Assembly (NCBI RefSeq): GCF_003970675.1
Contig: NZ_CP034563.1
Coordinates: 1,245,501 to 1,309,500, forward strand
Source: Flammeovirga pectinis
GTDB taxonomy: Bacteria; Bacteroidota; Bacteroidia; Cytophagales; Flammeovirgaceae
DNA: 64,000 nt
Direction: 5' to 3'
In this document: positions 54,198 to 62,703 of the stretch, piece by piece
How the letters are laid out: each line of letters starts with the position of its first letter
Position numbering within the stretch: the first letter of the stretch is position 1
Position numbers and translations under genes: made by a program
The notes under the pieces: generated by a model
Database searches by the model: none
What the model was told of the DNA's origin: nothing
Seen by the model: the letters and a program-made list of their open reading frames with translations, nothing else

Positions 54198-55715
54198 TTA
54201 TTCATCGTCGTCATCTTCAAAGTCGCTACTAGAGAAATTCATCATACCAGAAAGTAAATCTGAAAAACTCGTCTTTGCTACAAGTTGATGCTTGCTTAAC
54301 TGACTAAATTCTGCTAAACCATGTAAAACAAACTCCATTCTATAGTAGATTTCTTCTTCATCTAATCCTTCATGTAATTTTTCTACACAAGCTCTTAGAG
54401 TAGGAATGCTATTTAATGTATCTCTATATTCGGCCTGCGTCATGTCGTTTAGAATATCGATAGAATTGCCTTCTCCAAACCATTCAATAATGTATTTGTA
54501 TGGATTGTCTTCTAGCTTTCTAACTTTTTCTGGTGAGGGAAAGAAGCCTAAAAATTGTTTTCTTATTGCTTTACTTAGAAGTGATTGAGCAACCTCTCCT
54601 GCTCCTTCTTGCTCTCCTTCATATACAAGTTCAATTTTACCTGTAATTGCAGGGATCGTTCCTACTAAATCCGCTACTCTTATATACGTTTTATCTTCTG
54701 AATTAAGCAGTATTCTAAGTTCTGCTGCAGAGTATAAATTTTCCATTGATGATATTGTCAGACGTGCAGACACACCACTTTTTTCATCAACAAACTCACT
54801 TTCTCTCGCTTCAAAAGCAATTTGTTCAATTAAGTTACGTGATAAATCATTCATGCTAATTTTTTCTAATTGAGCAGGTTTGATATTCGCTTCTTGTGTT
54901 GTGATTTTCTTAGCTATCTGTAAATCTTTAGGATAGTGTGTAATAATTTGTGTTTCAATTCTATCTTTTAAAGGAGTTACAATACTACCTCTATTGGTAT
55001 AATCTTCTGGGTTTGCAGTAAACACAAACTGTATATCTAATGGTAAACGTATTTTGAAACCTCTAATTTGGATATCACCTTCTTGCAAAATATTAAAGAG
55101 TGCTACTTGAATTCTTGGTTGCAAATCAGGTAGTTCGTTGATTACAAACAACCCCCTATGAGATCTAGGTACTAACCCATAATGAATAACACGTTCGTCA
55201 GAATAACTTAACTTATCTGTAGCAGCTTTTATTGGGTCAATATCTCCAATCAGATCGGCAACAGATACATCTGGTGTTGCTAATTTCTCTGTATACCTAT
55301 CTTCTCTCTTCCACCAGAAAATAGGCGTATCGTCTCCGTGGTTTTCAATCTTTTCTTTTGCCGTATAAGACAACGGTTGTAAAGGATCATCATTTAATTC
55401 GCTACCTTCAACAACCGGAATTACATCGTCTAAAAGGTTAATCATTAAACGAGCAATACGTGTTTTTGCTTGCCCTCTTAACCCTAATAGGTTTATGTTA
55501 TGCATTGATAAGATCCCACGTTCTAACTCTGGAATTACTGTATCCTCATATCCCCATATTGCAGTAAAAGGGTTTTCTTTATTTTGTAATTTATGAATGA
55601 GGTTCTCTCTTAATTCTTCCTTTACAGTTCTAGATTGATACCCTGCCTTTTTTAACGCTCCTAATGTTGTTAATTTTAGCTTTTCTTCTATTGTGAGTTC
55701 TTGATATTTTTTCAT
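54198..55715 (-). CDS. MoxR/ChlI-like AAA+ ATPase, partner of the adjacent vWA protein
   Basis: 505 residues. The P-loop reads LLGLRGQAKTRIARLM near residue 90: Ala stands where the canonical motif has Gly (GxxGxAKT). The Walker B segment is FVINELPDLQPRIQVALFNI, with Asn-Glu in place of Asp-Glu. TANPEDYTNRGSIVTPLKDR is the sensor region. The tail is very acidic (DFEDDDDE). Resembles Mg-chelatase I and sigma-54-interacting proteins; the altered motifs are probably a feature of its subfamily. It follows the vWA gene by 12 bases and they very likely act as one chaperone-like unit. Confidence 0.8.
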   Translation of the reverse strand: MKKYQELTIEEKLKLTTLGALKKAGYQSRTVKEELRENLIHKLQNKENPFTAIWGYEDTVIPELERGILSMHNINLLGLRGQAKTRIARLMINLLDDVIPVVEGSELNDDPLQPLSYTAKEKIENHGDDTPIFWWKREDRYTEKLATPDVSVADLIGDIDPIKAATDKLSYSDERVIHYGLVPRSHRGLFVINELPDLQPRIQVALFNILQEGDIQIRGFKIRLPLDIQFVFTANPEDYTNRGSIVTPLKDRIETQIITHYPKDLQIAKKITTQEANIKPAQLEKISMNDLSRNLIEQIAFEARESEFVDEKSGVSARLTISSMENLYSAAELRILLNSEDKTYIRVADLVGTIPAITGKIELVYEGEQEGAGEVAQSLLSKAIRKQFLGFFPSPEKVRKLEDNPYKYIIEWFGEGNSIDILNDMTQAEYRDTLNSIPTLRACVEKLHEGLDEEEIYYRMEFVLHGLAEFSQLSKHQLVAKTSFSDLLSGMMNFSSSDFEDDDDE

Positions 55716-55727
55716 GGTATATATTAA

Positions 55728-56831
55728 TTACATTCTTTTTTTCTTGTTTCTACTATAATCTTCAAAAATCATATCGCCTAATCCTTTAAGACCAGAATAA
55801 TAGGCGTTACCATTGTTTGCTTCTGTAAATTCATGTATAAACTCCTTTAAATAAGGGTCTGAAGCAATCATGAAAGTTGTAATTGGAATGCGTAATCTTC
55901 TAGCTTGAGAGGCTAGTGTAAGGCATTTATTTACAATCTTACGGTCTAAACCAAAGCTATTTTTATAATACCCGCCTGCTTCTTTTAAACAAGAAGGCTT
56001 ACCATCGGTAATCATAAAAATTTGTTTGTTGGTTGTCTTTCTTCTTCTTAAAAGATCCATTGCTAACTCTAACCCAGCAACCGTATTTGTGTGGTAAGGA
56101 CCTACTTGAAGGTAGGGTAAATCTTTTATTTTTATTTGCCATGCATCGTTACCAAAAACTATAATATCAAGTGTATCTTTCTTGTATTTTCGTTTTATCA
56201 TTTCGGCCAATGCCATTGCTACTTTTTTGGCAGGTGTAATTCTATCTTCTCCGTATAAAATCATTGAGTGCGATATATCGATCATAAGCACAGTAGATGT
56301 CTGTGTTTTATGCTCTTTCTCTACCACCTCTAAATCATTTTCATTGATCGAAAAATTATCAATACCATGATTAATTTGAGCATTTCTAATTGAATCTGTC
56401 ATAGAAATTTGCCCTAAAGCATCGCCAAACTGAAAGGGTCTTCTATCCGAAGTAGTCTCATCTCCTTGATTACCAGTTAAAGGTGTTTTATGATCTCCTT
56501 TTTGTCCTTTTTTTAATTTTCCAAAAATCTCTTCTAAGGCAGATTGTCTAATTTTTTGTTCACTTTTGGCTGTAATCGTAAACTCGCCTTGTGTGTTCAA
56601 ATCTTCTTTTATAAAGCCTTTATCTTTTAAGTCTTTATAAAAATCGCCCATTCCATACGTATTGTCTGTTATTGTATATTGCCTGTCTAAATTGTTAAGC
56701 CAATTCATTGTTTCAGACACATCGCCTCCAGTAATATTTATGAGTTCTAAGAACATTTTAAGAAGTTCTGAAAATTTATCTCCCTCCTTTGCTTCTGGAG
56801 GTATATATTCTGTAAATCGGTACCCTTTCAT
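55728..56831 (-). CDS. von Willebrand A domain protein, partner of the ATPase
   Basis: 367 residues. N-terminal helical part, then LMIDISHSMILYGEDRITP near residue 180 with a MIDAS-type DxSxS (DISHS), and FMITDGKPSCLKE near 275 with the TDG motif. MoxR-vWA pairs insert metals or remodel protein complexes; the client here is unknown and no adjacent enzyme gene gives a hint. First gene of the two-gene operon. Confidence 0.85.
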   Translation of the reverse strand: MKGYRFTEYIPPEAKEGDKFSELLKMFLELINITGGDVSETMNWLNNLDRQYTITDNTYGMGDFYKDLKDKGFIKEDLNTQGEFTITAKSEQKIRQSALEEIFGKLKKGQKGDHKTPLTGNQGDETTSDRRPFQFGDALGQISMTDSIRNAQINHGIDNFSINENDLEVVEKEHKTQTSTVLMIDISHSMILYGEDRITPAKKVAMALAEMIKRKYKKDTLDIIVFGNDAWQIKIKDLPYLQVGPYHTNTVAGLELAMDLLRRRKTTNKQIFMITDGKPSCLKEAGGYYKNSFGLDRKIVNKCLTLASQARRLRIPITTFMIASDPYLKEFIHEFTEANNGNAYYSGLKGLGDMIFEDYSRNKKKRM

Positions 56832-57071
56832 AATGTGTTGTTTTGAGAATAATAACTAATTAGGCTAAAATTTGTTCTAACAAATTAAAAAAGAATTTAG
56901 TCATATTTTTTAAGAAGGGAATGCTTTCTTCAGAATTTTTAATTTAAGAGTCCTTTTAATTTGATAGAGTACTTAGAATAAGAATTTTTATTGAAATGAT
57001 AAGTCTAGTACTCTTTTTGCAGTTAGGTTCAATAGCAACAAACACAACATATTAAATAACACTCTACTAAA

Positions 57072-57761
57072 ATGAAATACTTACTTACAACTATTGTACT
57101 TCTACTTTCTTTTAATTTTGCATTATATAGCCAAACTTTAAAAGTAAATAGTAAAAGTGAACTTGATTATAAATTAACTTCACTGCTTTTGTTTCAATCT
57201 CTAGAAGAAAAGGAAAAAGACAGGTTTAGTTATGCTCTTCTTATACTAAACAGTAGTTATGATAATCCTATCTATAAGTCTGAGTGGTATACATCTATAG
57301 ATGGTATGGGGTATAAAGATATTTTCCTAAAATCTTTAATGGTCTCTTCTGATCAAAGAAAAATGGATAAGCAACAAATCAATAGTTATGTAGATGAACT
57401 AAACTATAAAAAAAGTAGTACATCTGATTTTTCATCAATGTTTTCCTTTTCACAAGAAAATACTATTGGCTATTTTAAAAATTTATCTGATTTAAAGATC
57501 AATGTAATTTCTATTGCCCTAACAGATACCTCTGGAAGCTATCAAATAATTGAACACACCTTAAAACTAGCTATTACAAAAGGAGAAAAGATTCAAATAG
57601 AATTACCCGTAAACAATCTGTTAAATGCACGTGTAATTCAGGTAGAAAATACTTTTGAAAACAAAAAAATTGATGCCTTTGAATATAATGAAATTCAAAA
57701 ACACCAATTAAATTTACTTTCCAATAAACTTCTTGAAAAACAAGAAGCTACTATAGAATAG
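57072..57761 (+). CDS. Secreted protein of unknown function
   Basis: 229 residues. Signal peptide MKYLLTTIVLLLSFNFALYSQ, cut after SQ. The mature part has alternating helices and strands with no motif I know: LLLFQSLEEKEKDRFSYALL and TIGYFKNLSDLKINVISIAL. Convergent with the next gene with only 15 bp between stops. Confidence 0.5.
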   Translation: MKYLLTTIVLLLSFNFALYSQTLKVNSKSELDYKLTSLLLFQSLEEKEKDRFSYALLILNSSYDNPIYKSEWYTSIDGMGYKDIFLKSLMVSSDQRKMDKQQINSYVDELNYKKSSTSDFSSMFSFSQENTIGYFKNLSDLKINVISIALTDTSGSYQIIEHTLKLAITKGEKIQIELPVNNLLNARVIQVENTFENKKIDAFEYNEIQKHQLNLLSNKLLEKQEATIE

Positions 57762-57776
57762 TAGAGAATATTTTTA

Positions 57777-58427
57777 TTAATCAAATACTATAAATGATTT
57801 ACTGTCGCCAGAACTTTTATCTTCTTTTTTGTTTAAAGTACTAGATGCTACTGTTTCACTAGTGTTTGGTACTTCTTCCTGCCCTACATTTTCACGAGAG
57901 TGGTGTGTTGGGAATATATCAAAAACTTCATGAACGATCTCCGAATCTGTTTGGCTCTTAATAAAGATAGTTACTTCTTTATCCACGTTATCTACATAAC
58001 TACTTGTGCAAGCCATGACAAATAATGTAAAACCTGCAAGTAAAAATGTAGTTGCTAAATAGCTTGTTTTGTGTCTTGAAAAATAAGAAAGCACAAACCC
58101 TCCTAGTAAAACTAGAATAGCTAATAACATAACCCAATTAGAATGAAATGTAGAGGCAGATATTCTAGAGTCTATAAGGTTAAGATAACCATATTCATTT
58201 TCTAAAAATTGAATGTCTTTTGCAGATAATTTTTGGATAGGATAATGAAAAATAGATCCATTAACTTTTTCTAAAACTACATCTGCGTCTTCTACTAAGA
58301 TAAGTTGAGCATCAGCAATTACTTCTTGCTGCTGATCGTTCCAAATATGGTATACTACTTCCTTAGTAGAAGCTTGGCTGAAATTTGATACAAATAATGT
58401 AACAAAGAGTATAAGGTAATTTTTCAT
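57777..58427 (-). CDS. Exported SHD1-like protein with membrane segments
   Basis: 216 residues. Signal peptide ends SQAS; residues about 22-75 (VVLEKVNGSIFHYPIQKLSAKDIQFL) fit the SHD1 pattern of bacterial envelope proteins. Two hydrophobic segments follow (about 95-116 and 124-142), the second ending in FVMACTSSY. A Ser/Thr- and acid-rich tail with HHSREN ends the chain. I do not assign a function. A shortened relative of longer Bacteroidota proteins is possible. Confidence 0.5.
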   Translation of the reverse strand: MKNYLILFVTLFVSNFSQASTKEVVYHIWNDQQQEVIADAQLILVEDADVVLEKVNGSIFHYPIQKLSAKDIQFLENEYGYLNLIDSRISASTFHSNWVMLLAILVLLGGFVLSYFSRHKTSYLATTFLLAGFTLFVMACTSSYVDNVDKEVTIFIKSQTDSEIVHEVFDIFPTHHSRENVGQEEVPNTSETVASSTLNKKEDKSSGDSKSFIVFD

Positions 58428-58553
58428 TTAGATTGTATAGCAAGCTTATATTTAATACGGGTATTAACATAAAGGTACAAACTTGTAAACATTAAACAAA
58501 AGAAAGTTCATTTATGTAAGGTAATTGCAAATATTAATTAATAAAATACAAAA

Positions 58554-59039
58554 TTAAGCTAAAAAACTGCTTATTAAGGGAATTAGGGCACATAATGTAA
58601 GTGCTACCGATTGATAATGGAATTGATGAATTGTTAATCCTGTTAGAAATAAAAGACCATTTTCTGATGATGATGATAAACTTCCAGAAGAAAAATTGGT
58701 TGTGTAATCTACTATAACTCCAGTATCATCTTGTATTTGCCATTTATTACCAATTAAACTTTTGTACGACCAAGTATAGCTTTTGTCTTTAATTACAATT
58801 GTGGCTTTATTTTTCAGAAAATTCCATTTAATATCTCCTATTTTTTTGTATTCATCAGTACAAATTTTTACTCTTGTTGTGTTCCAGATAGAAGTATATT
58901 TAAATATATACTTTTGCCCTTTCCAAGAACCCAAAATAGTGTCTAACCATTTTTTCTCGTCGAGTGTAGAAATTAATTTTTGGTTCTGAAATAATGAAAA
59001 TGAATTGTGTAATAACTGATTTTCGCAGTGGAATTGCAT
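58554..59039 (-). CDS. Small protein, tubby-like beta fold candidate, C-terminal membrane anchor
   Basis: 161 residues. Successive beta strands such as YTWSYKSLIGNKWQIQDDTG, a Ser-rich loop, and a hydrophobic C-terminal anchor (ALTLCALIPLISSFLA). The W-x-I-x-D-D-x-G-x-I pattern resembles tubby/LURP-one-like folds. No signal peptide, so a tail-anchored cytoplasmic protein. No family certain; single gene. Confidence 0.45.
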   Translation of the reverse strand: MQFHCENQLLHNSFSLFQNQKLISTLDEKKWLDTILGSWKGQKYIFKYTSIWNTTRVKICTDEYKKIGDIKWNFLKNKATIVIKDKSYTWSYKSLIGNKWQIQDDTGVIVDYTTNFSSGSLSSSSENGLLFLTGLTIHQFHYQSVALTLCALIPLISSFLA

Positions 59040-59268
59040 ACCTATTTAATTAGTTGTGTTATTGGTTTGTATTCATAATTTATTAAATAAAATGGGAATA
59101 AAAAAAACAACATCACAATTAGCAAACCTCTAACATTGTACTAATCAATGATTTACAACCATTCACAGTAGACTATATTAAATGATTAAAGGTATAGGCT
59201 TAGTCAAAATACAAGTATACCAAACTTTATTACCTCTTAGAGAGGTTGTATTAAAGTACGAAAAAAAA

Positions 59269-59727
59269 TTAATTGAAAATTACTGCATAAGCATTTAAAG
59301 ATGTCGCTATGCATAGCCATAAAATATAAGGTAGAATTAGTAATGTTAGCCATTTCATTTCAGTTTGATACTTCAGAATAAAATACAACACACATACCGA
59401 TAGTAAAACAATAACTATTAAACCTAAAAGCATGTAGTGGTAATAGAAAAACACGGGGTTCCATAATACGTTTAGTAAAAAAGCTATTCCAAATGCAATT
59501 AGAAACGTGTTTTTATCTTCTATCTTACTCCACAAAGCACTTAAATAAATAGAAAATAGTACCATAATTGTAGTCCATGCAAAGCCAAATACCCAACCCG
59601 GAGGTGTCCACGGGGCTTTACTTAATGTTTGATACCATTCTGATGGAACTCCTTTTCCAGTAAAAAAACCACCAATACCTAAGCCTAAAAAATTTATAAA
59701 TAAGAAAATAATAATTCGAATAACCAT
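59269..59727 (-). CDS. tspO: TspO/MBR family membrane protein
   Basis: 152 residues from the ATG at 59727; an in-frame ATG at 59802 would put 25 residues before the first TM. Five hydrophobic segments. Family motifs: WYQTLSKAPWTPPGWVFGFAW near 30-50 and LLNVLWNPVFFYYH near 85. TspO binds tetrapyrroles such as heme and porphyrins in the outer or inner membrane. A link to the cobalamin operon 25 kb away is only suggestive. Confidence 0.9.
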   Translation of the reverse strand: MVIRIIIFLFINFLGLGIGGFFTGKGVPSEWYQTLSKAPWTPPGWVFGFAWTTIMVLFSIYLSALWSKIEDKNTFLIAFGIAFLLNVLWNPVFFYYHYMLLGLIVIVLLSVCVLYFILKYQTEMKWLTLLILPYILWLCIATSLNAYAVIFN

Positions 59728-59842
59728 AATACCTGTTTTAAGGATAGTAAGTAAAATACATGAAAAGGTTTTCTCTTTTACTGTATTTAATTTTTGATAC
59801 AACTAACAGAACTTCATTTTCAGAAAAATGTTTTACAAAAAA

Positions 59843-59867
59843 ATAAGGTAGCTGTTCACTACCTTAT
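59843..59867. terminator. Terminator of the small acidic-protein gene
   Basis: ATAAGGTAG and CTACCTTAT around CTGTTCA; T run on the minus side (AAAAAA on plus). Just after the minus-strand stop at 59889. Confidence 0.75.
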
Positions 59868-59888
59868 CATTTGCTATAAAATTGCTAA

Positions 59889-60266
59889 TTAATTGCTAGG
59901 TACAACTTGTACTCTAATAATTTCACCATCAATATCTACTGTATATCTTGTAAAACCTTCAGATAGATCTTCGCAGACTGTTTCTTCTAATTCTGTTTTT
60001 TCTGCCATTGTGATTTTGTGTCCTGCATCAATTTCTTTCTTTATTGCAGCAGAACCAACAGTGTTTTCCCAAAGTTCTATAACAGATGCCATGTAAGGCA
60101 AATTAGGAATTTTGTTCATCACTTTAAATAAATCTTCTTCTTCGTCATCCGTTTCAGCTTCTGCAAGATCCATAAGTAATTCATAATGATCTTCGTGTAG
60201 TAAAAACTCGTGATTAACAACTTGGTCGTTGCTATTTAATTCGGCTATTCTTTCTAATGTTTTCAT
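59889..60266 (-). CDS. Small acidic cytoplasmic protein, unknown
   Basis: 125 residues, strongly acidic (AEAETDDEEEDLFKVMN), no signal peptide or TM. The ending TRYTVDIDGEIIRVQVVPSN looks like two beta strands. I do not recognise a family. Confidence 0.5.
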   Translation of the reverse strand: MKTLERIAELNSNDQVVNHEFLLHEDHYELLMDLAEAETDDEEEDLFKVMNKIPNLPYMASVIELWENTVGSAAIKKEIDAGHKITMAEKTELEETVCEDLSEGFTRYTVDIDGEIIRVQVVPSN

Positions 60267-60386
60267 CTCTTCATAAATTTTTGAAGTGATAAGTTAGAAA
60301 ATATCTTTTAAATGTCTAGGCAAAATATAGAATTAAATTGACCTTATCTTATAGTGAAATTAGAATATTTCTACTTAAATTATTAA

Positions 60387-61172
60387 ATGCTTAAAATTAT
60401 ACTCTTTAATTTATTTTCTTGTTTTTCGCTTCAGCTTATTGCTCAAAATACGGCACTTGATTCTCTATCAAGAAAAGCAACTGACCCAACTGCTATTCTT
60501 TGGCAATTGCAATTAGAAGATTTTTGGGAACCGCTAACCGCTACTGATAATTTTAGTAAAAATCAATTTAGAGTTAGAGTTGTACTTCCATTACAAGGTA
60601 AAGTTAAAAATAGTTGGGATCATCTAATACGGGTTACTTTTAAAGGGAACAATACAAACCAAAGTGAACTAGGTTTTGGTGATACAGAAATTTTTGATAT
60701 GGTTATACCAAAAAGATATTCTTGGGGTGCTTGGAGTTTAGGTCCGCTTGCTTACCTTCCTACAGCCACAGACAGTATTTATGGCAGTGGTAAACTTTCT
60801 TTAGGATTAGCTGCTGGCTTATCTTTCAATAATCCATCTATGGGTAGATGGCAAGTTGATATCCTATTAGAATACATGCATTCTATTGCAGGAGATAAAA
60901 ACAGAAATGATGTAAACCAAATACAATTACAGCCTAGTATTACTTACCATCTTAATGATGGTTTTTACCTTGAAACTGAACCCGTTTTTGCCTATTCTTT
61001 TGAGCACAATACCATTACATTACCTATTGATTTAAGATTTGGTAAAGTATGGATTATCAACGGACATAAATATAATACTTACATTGAACCAGAAACAACT
61101 CTGTACTCTAATGAAACTGCTTATACAATTGCTGGTTGTAGATTTGGTTTACGTTTTTTGTTTAAAGAGTAG
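60387..61172 (+). CDS. Outer-membrane beta-barrel/transporter-like protein
   Basis: 261 residues. Signal peptide MLKIILFNLFSCFSLQLIAQ, cut after AQ. The mature protein has a barrel-type pattern (GFGDTEIFDMVIPKRYSWGA, SLGLAAGLSFN, WQVDILLEYMHSIAG) and ends with an aromatic strand (FGLRFLFKE). It resembles the phenol MetA-pathway-type barrel family; function unknown. Single gene. Confidence 0.55.
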   Translation: MLKIILFNLFSCFSLQLIAQNTALDSLSRKATDPTAILWQLQLEDFWEPLTATDNFSKNQFRVRVVLPLQGKVKNSWDHLIRVTFKGNNTNQSELGFGDTEIFDMVIPKRYSWGAWSLGPLAYLPTATDSIYGSGKLSLGLAAGLSFNNPSMGRWQVDILLEYMHSIAGDKNRNDVNQIQLQPSITYHLNDGFYLETEPVFAYSFEHNTITLPIDLRFGKVWIINGHKYNTYIEPETTLYSNETAYTIAGCRFGLRFLFKE

Positions 61173-61196
61173 TACTCTTTTTTTACCTAAAAAAAA

Positions 61197-61508
61197 CTAT
61201 CTATACAACTTAATTAAATGCTCTTTATAAGTATAGATGTCATTTTTATCATCCATTCTAATTAACAAGTCATAGATTGTATCTAGTAGAAAATGGTAGT
61301 TCTTTAATTCATATTGAGAGTAAGGGTAATCTACTCTATTATTTAAGTCTCTACCTAGGATATCATTTATAAATCCATTTATTTTTTCTTCTGAAGGAAA
61401 TATTGAAAATACTCTGTGGTTCTGTAACTCCGTCTCTTTGCAATAGTCTAAGACTCTTTCAAAAAGATTATTGTCTATATGTAAAAAATCATTGAGTGAA
61501 TTTAGCAT
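61197..61508 (-). CDS. Small protein of unknown function
   Basis: 103 residues, helical and charged, without export signal: SLNDFLHIDNNLFERVLDYC at the start and DLLIRMDDKNDIYTYKEHLI near the end. Not recognised. Convergent with the barrel-like gene. Confidence 0.45.
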   Translation of the reverse strand: MLNSLNDFLHIDNNLFERVLDYCKETELQNHRVFSIFPSEEKINGFINDILGRDLNNRVDYPYSQYELKNYHFLLDTIYDLLIRMDDKNDIYTYKEHLIKLYR

Positions 61509-61611
61509 CGTAGTAATTTTTTAAATTATGAATTACTTTTTTATACGATGATTTCTAATGGTAATACTTCCTCTAAATAGTCAATAATTACCCAAATATG
61601 CTCAAAGTTTT

Positions 61612-62573
61612 TTATTTATTTAATTTGACAAATCTACTAGGCGACTCATCAAAATATTTTTTAAATGTGCTCGAAAAATGTTGTACATGACTAAACCCAA
61701 ACTTTTCTGCAATTTCCGACATACTCAATTTACCTTTTAACAGTACATTTTTTACACGTTCCATTCTATTCACCATATAAAAATTGTAAATAGTATAGCC
61801 AAATACTTCATGAAATAGTTGCTGAATTAATGTTTTGTCAATTCCAGATTTAGATACTAAATCTCCTACATCTGGGCGCTCGTTCAAATTCTCAAGTATA
61901 CCTTGGCGTATGTTAAATAAAGCAATGAGTTGTTCTTCTGTTACTTTATGATTGTGTGATGTTGTAGAAGTATCCACCTTTTTAATACCATTCAAAAACA
62001 TATAATATAATTCCTGCATTTTTACAGGCAATATCTTCGTTTTTAAAATGGTTGAATAGTTAATAATTTCTGTAAGGCTCATTTTAAATGCCTTAATATC
62101 ATTGCGTTCTTCAAAAAAGTGAAAAAAGGATGATCTATTTAAGTAATACTCACTTATTTCTAAATCGTCTATTTCTCTTAGAGTATCTTTAGAATAAAAA
62201 ATATTGATATGCTTAATCAGTTGCCCTGCCTTAACATTACTATTTATAACTGTATCTTTTGTACAGGTATAAAAACCATTTGATTTAATTTCTTCGTTAC
62301 TCCCCCTTCAAATATTATTTCAGAATTAAAAAAAGAAGCGATATAATCAAAATATAAAGACGAACTATAATCTACAGTAAATGGAATATCTATTTTGGCT
62401 TCTATATTAAAAACCATGAAATAAATACCTGGGTGTATCTTATAAAAAAAGATAAAGCCTACTCCAGTATCACTATCAACATTTAAAAAATTAGGATGAA
62501 TAAATTCTCCATTAAAAAAATCTTTTAGCCACTGCTTATGCTGATTGTAGTCTTGTATTTTACCTTTTAGCAT
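61612..62573 (-). pseudogene. AraC-family regulator split by a one-base frameshift
   Basis: An N-terminal frame (62573-62244) ends at MVFIPVQKIQL-stop. In another frame the sequence continues as DTVINSNVKAGQLIKHINIF into the frame ending at 61612. That frame holds an AraC helix-turn-helix domain: LVSKSGIDKTLIQQLFHEVF and then KLSMSEIAEKFGFSHVQHFS with the ending FKKYFDESPSRFVKLN. The joint is the A4 run (minus strand) at 62257-62260; one extra A gives exactly 963 bases, a 320-residue regulator of normal type. Either a real mutation or a homopolymer error. Confidence 0.8.
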
Positions 62574-62642
62574 TCTTATCTCTTTACTAAACTATAAATA
62601 ATTTAATCTGAACAACTAAAGGTACAATTTTTAAAAGACAAA

Positions 62643-62686
62643 CGCCCCCACATTTATCAAATTCATTGATTTAAAATGTGAGGGCA
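62643..62686. terminator. Hairpin terminator of the right-edge gene
   Basis: GCCCCCACATTT and AAATGTGAGGGC, one mismatch, between the minus-strand gene ending at 62704 and the start of the AraC gene. Confidence 0.7.
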
Positions 62687-62703
62687 TCATCTATTATTAA
62701 CTA

